From positions 2,728,001 through 2,792,000 of the forward strand of contig JAQFVV010012531.1 in assembly GCA_028023455.1 (NCBI GenBank): DNA of 64,000 nucleotides, given 5' to 3'. How positions within the stretch are numbered: position 1 is the stretch's first letter; every line of letters starts with the position of its first letter. This stretch comes from Epiperipatus broadwayi (Eukaryota > Onychophora > Udeonychophora > Euonychophora > Peripatidae). Shown here piece after piece: positions 60,504 to 64,000 of the stretch. The notes beneath the pieces are model-generated. The model was given only the letters and a program-made list of their open reading frames with translations, did not search any database and was not told where the DNA came from. The position numbers and the translations under genes were made by a program.

Positions 60504-60622
60504 CGGTCAAGCGTTGTTAGCCGGGAGAACATCGCAGCTTCCTTGCAAGCAAGTAGTTGGTTGCAGATGGTTGTGGGTTCACCTCCTGGCTGATGCTATG
60601 ACACGTGAAAAAAAATATATAT
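60504..60622 (+). repeat. tRNA-related SINE, perfect 11-bp TSD
   Basis: ATATAACAGGT lies at 60493-60503 and 60623-60633. The plus strand runs GTCAAGCGTTGTTAGCCGGG, CTTCCTTGCAAGCAAGTAG, GTGGGTTCACCTCCTGGC (box B), TGATGCTATGACACGTG and an A8 then (TA)n tail. Best preserved copy of the young family. Confidence 0.88.
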
Positions 60623-60639
60623 ATATAACAGGTATATTT

Positions 60640-63600
60640 AAACATTTTAATTTTAATTTAGAGGCTTAATTTAATTTCAAGCATTTTGCTCAAAACAAGT
60701 AATTACACAAAGCAAAAAAAAAAAAAAAAATTGTTAAAGCAACCAATTAAAAAAAAAAGTATTACAAAAATGGCCACCTTTCAGACTAACTAAGAAATAC
60801 TGCCATTAATAAACTATAATATAAAAATGACTGGGTACATATATTTATATAATATTAAAATTTTTGTTTAATTTACATTAAATCTTAAAAAAAAATTATT
60901 AAAGCAATCAATTAAAAAAAACAATGATCTTTATAGGTCAGGTACATCTGGTTTTTCAATAAAAAAAAACAACATTTTATTGGTTGTAAGACGTTTGAGC
61001 ACAGGCACGGTCAGACCTGATGAGTAAATTCTTAAATCTTGAGATCCAGAGTTTGCTTCTCTATTATTGTACCAAAGCCTATGCAAAGTATTCAAATCAT
61101 TTATTGTTGTCAAGAATTCATAAGAAATTTGATTATGAGAAGTATGGGCCTGGAGTTCCAGAGCCTACCACTCTACCAAGATATCAAATTATGCAGAGCA
61201 ATTTTTTAATTAAAGCAGTTTATTCTGTTCTTAATGAAGGCAAGATTGTGTTTTTTTTTTGTACTATAAAAATTGAAGTATTTAACTTTGACTGGTAGGA
61301 CAAAGAAATTAGTTTGCAATTAAGGATTGATAGTAAGATATCCCCCCTCTTTATCTTTTTTATATAATTAAACCCAATTATTTAAGTTGGAATAGTCGGG
61401 GGGGGGGATTAATTGTCAGCTAATGAATACACTATCACCCACAATCTACTTTCATATTGCCTAAAGTTTTGAATAGTAGGACAAAAAACTTGCATTGGTT
61501 CCTGCTAAAATTTAGTAAAATGAGTTTGCTAATAATAGATTCTTTCCCCCCCAATTTTTTATATTGCTAAACTGAATTATTCAACTCTGCCTATGATAAC
61601 ATATTTAGAATTTTTTTCATACACATGTATATTGCAGATACTTTTTAGGTAAATATGAATTCATGTGTATCAGTTTTATATAAGAAATTGCTTGTACTGA
61701 CTATTTTTATATATGCAAGTATGGACTTGTGTATAGTGAACTTATGAATATAAGTATAGAATTGCTTCTACTGATTAGAGATTCACTCTTTGTTAAATTT
61801 ATGCAGTTTTGATTACTTATTCTTCACATTTATATGAAACACTAACATAATTAATAGTATCATTACTATCATGTATACACATATATAACATCTTCCCCAC
61901 AATTACTATATCCTTAATTTCTGTTACTAGCAATTTAAGCAATGTATTGATATGTTTTCTTCCAAAGAACATCTGGGCAAAACTAGATGACAGAGTAATT
62001 ACAATAAAAGCAATAATACAATCATCATCATCAGTAGTAGGTGCCATTTCCTGACAATCTTTATACAGTAATTTGTTGTTGCATGTCATTTATAGCTACT
62101 ATATAAAATGTTAATATCTACTAAGAAGCTATAAAATAAATGAATTATCAAATCTTTTTTTTTTATAGTCTTTCCCCATTTATGAATATTACTATTTTAA
62201 AATATGTTTAAAAATCAAAATGATCATTTAAAAGGACACATTTTATTTATTGTCTTTAGTGGAGAGCTATTTTTATTGGTTCTTTAATTTTCAATAAGCC
62301 CATTCAAGAAAAAAAGTAATCTTTTGCCACTTACTGTAGTGGCAGATTGAGAGATTCAAAAGTTTCAAGGTCCAATTTGAAACTGCAATCTGTCACTTCC
62401 ATTATTTGAAGGTCGGTGACCTCCTGAGTGATGATCCATTCAATAACATTTTAATATAGAAAATTTAAGAACTTATCATATATTTATTAATACAGAAAAA
62501 TGACAAATTTTAAAATTAATTATAGAATTAACCTTGAATGAGATGCTTTCAATTATTTAAGAATCTGAAACATAAAAGGGACAGTAGTGATTACCAAAAT
62601 ATCAATTCAGTTTAATATGGTATTAGCATTTCTCTACTCTAGCATCATATACTGGACATTAAATTGCTATAATTATTACCATTTGGTAATCACTGATTTT
62701 TCAAGTATATAGCAGATGGTGTTCGAATACAGAGCTGCTAATTTAGAATATGCAGTGACACATAGAGATATGTACATTAGGATTAACAAAGAAAGATCAT
62801 AATATATAAATAACAAAAAATAAACAATAATATCAGTGCTATTAGAAATAAATGTTTGAAATAAAGCTGGGCTAAATATTTTGCTAGAAAAAATAACAAT
62901 AACAAGGTAAATCAAATCTTAAAGTTAGAAGCAAACTACATGTAACATGGATAGAGGAAGTAAAAAGTTTGATGAAACAATGGAATAAACTTGAGAATTT
63001 CCTCATGCAGCAGAGCTATGATGTGGTGTAATAAGATATTGGATAAACAGGCAATGTAAGATATCAGATCACACTCAGCTAAAAACAATAACATGGATTT
63101 AAATAGCTTATTGCTTGAAAATATGGAGTTCAAACATTGAAAATAATAGCTTGGGTCATGATTCATGAAAAACTGCTCAGCTATATATGATGATTCAGAT
63201 AGTTGAATGCTAGTTGTTTATTGGGTTCACTATTTGCATTTGAATCTGGATAAAGCAGGTATTTTACAACCTATTGATTCATGGATTTCTTAAACATTTT
63301 TTATAATGAAGTTTTCTAATAAAGACCTAATTTCTTGATAGCAATTATCATCTCAATATCCTCTCTTTAACCATCTTTATATCTTTAAATGATTTATCTA
63401 TTTCCCTCTTTTCACTTTTTGCAAATCTTTCCATCACTGTCTTCATGATCAATGGAAGCATTCCAGTTTGTTAATCAAATCTCTCTACAGTTATTTCTTC
63501 CCCAAAGAAGTCATAGGAAAATCTATTAATTAGTGTGAAGAATTTTTACAGATTTCCTTTTTTATTTTAATATTTAGTTAAAAATAACTAAATACCTTTT

Positions 63601-64000
63601 TTCCTATCACAATCTAGAACACTAACAAGAATGTCTATAGAACAGTTATCAGAAAAAAAAATTAATGTGAAAAGTCCAGAATTAAGTTTATTGACAATAA
63701 GTATATTTTCTACTGTAAATGAAGCCATAGAGCTTTGAAAGCGCTAAGCTTTAAATAAATTATTAATAAACACAACTTCTTTAATGAGCATTAAAAGCGC
63801 ATAATTATTGATACTGTATATAATGTCAAACCATTTGGATTAGAATCAAAAATAACTCTTGAATATATGTATAATCAGTTATATTTTGCCAAATTAGAAT
63901 TTCAAGTTATGGGAATAGAAATAGATGCACTAATCACTTTATCATACCTTTATACACGCACTATGAATATATATATAACAATAGACATCATTGACATTAT
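60640..64000. other. AT-rich non-coding stretch
   Basis: No gene is recognised. It contains poly-A runs (60714-60730), C- and G-runs (61342, 61398), and a weak repeat near 62340-62400 that resembles 400-475. The 92-codon frame at 61020 has no motif. Confidence 0.45.

Noticed and set aside
61005-61060. CTGATGAG at 61017 as a hammerhead core
   Set aside because: No GAAA at the right distance and no stem II or stem I pairing.
63340-63530. Minus-strand resemblance to a LINE tail
   Set aside because: No motif survives translation in any frame; only a general purine-rich look.
1-64000. Bacterial-type features such as CRISPR arrays, operons or phage genes
   Set aside because: Composition, transposon types, SINEs and splice-like signals are all eukaryotic; no short regular direct repeats with unique spacers were seen.

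Overview
This looks like nuclear DNA of an invertebrate animal, very AT-rich (roughly three quarters A+T by eye), with many homopolymer runs and (TA)n tracts. No open reading frame looks like an intact host gene. Almost everything recognisable is a transposable element or a remnant of one: RTE-type LINEs, Penelope-like elements (PLEs) with a GIY-YIG domain, tRNA-related SINEs, hAT and Tigger/pogo DNA transposons, and many fold-back (palindromic) insertions. This mix fits a metazoan. The species cannot be fixed from the sequence.

Layout: 1.9-2.9 kb is a PLE remnant with a GIY-YIG domain and inverted ends. 6.0-6.9 kb holds a spaced inverted repeat. 8.3-12.0 kb is a decayed RTE LINE on the minus strand, interrupted by a small hairpin element and by a 493-bp internally deleted hAT. 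12.0 kb carries a tRNA-Lys-like SINE. 14.1-14.8 kb and 46.9-47.7 kb are 5'-truncated LINE tails with a Cys/His motif. 22.2-24.0 kb holds two copies of a fold-back family; the second carries what reads as a minimal type I hammerhead ribozyme. 24.0-27.0 kb is a nearly complete hAT transposon with a frameshifted transposase and a perfect 8-bp target duplication. 28.2-28.8, 33.1-33.6 and 38.3-38.9 kb are further fold-backs. The 33-kb copy has a 16-bp target duplication and shares its ends with the PLE at 1.9 kb. 35.0-35.5 kb looks like a pol II promoter and non-coding first exon. 37.1-37.8 kb is another LINE tail. 39.0-40.35 kb is an unclassified element with 27-bp terminal inverted repeats. 42.6-45.2 kb is a second RTE copy. 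52.9-54.0 kb is an internally deleted Tigger joined to a possible LTR, followed by a less AT-rich island of short tandem repeats up to 55.9 kb. 56.6-57.4 kb is a recent 358-bp tandem duplication. Three young SINEs at 41.1, 50.3 and 60.5 kb have perfect target duplications.

The only candidates for host gene parts are the promoter/exon near 35.1-35.46 kb (plus strand) and a possible 115-nt Gly-rich exon at 17.12-17.24 kb (minus strand). The window otherwise reads as intronic or intergenic DNA. The most interesting signal is the fold-back family with hammerhead ribozymes in its arms. A second theme is that palindromic insertions with long (11-16 bp) target duplications recur, which suggests reverse transcription with snap-back rather than cut-and-paste transposition.
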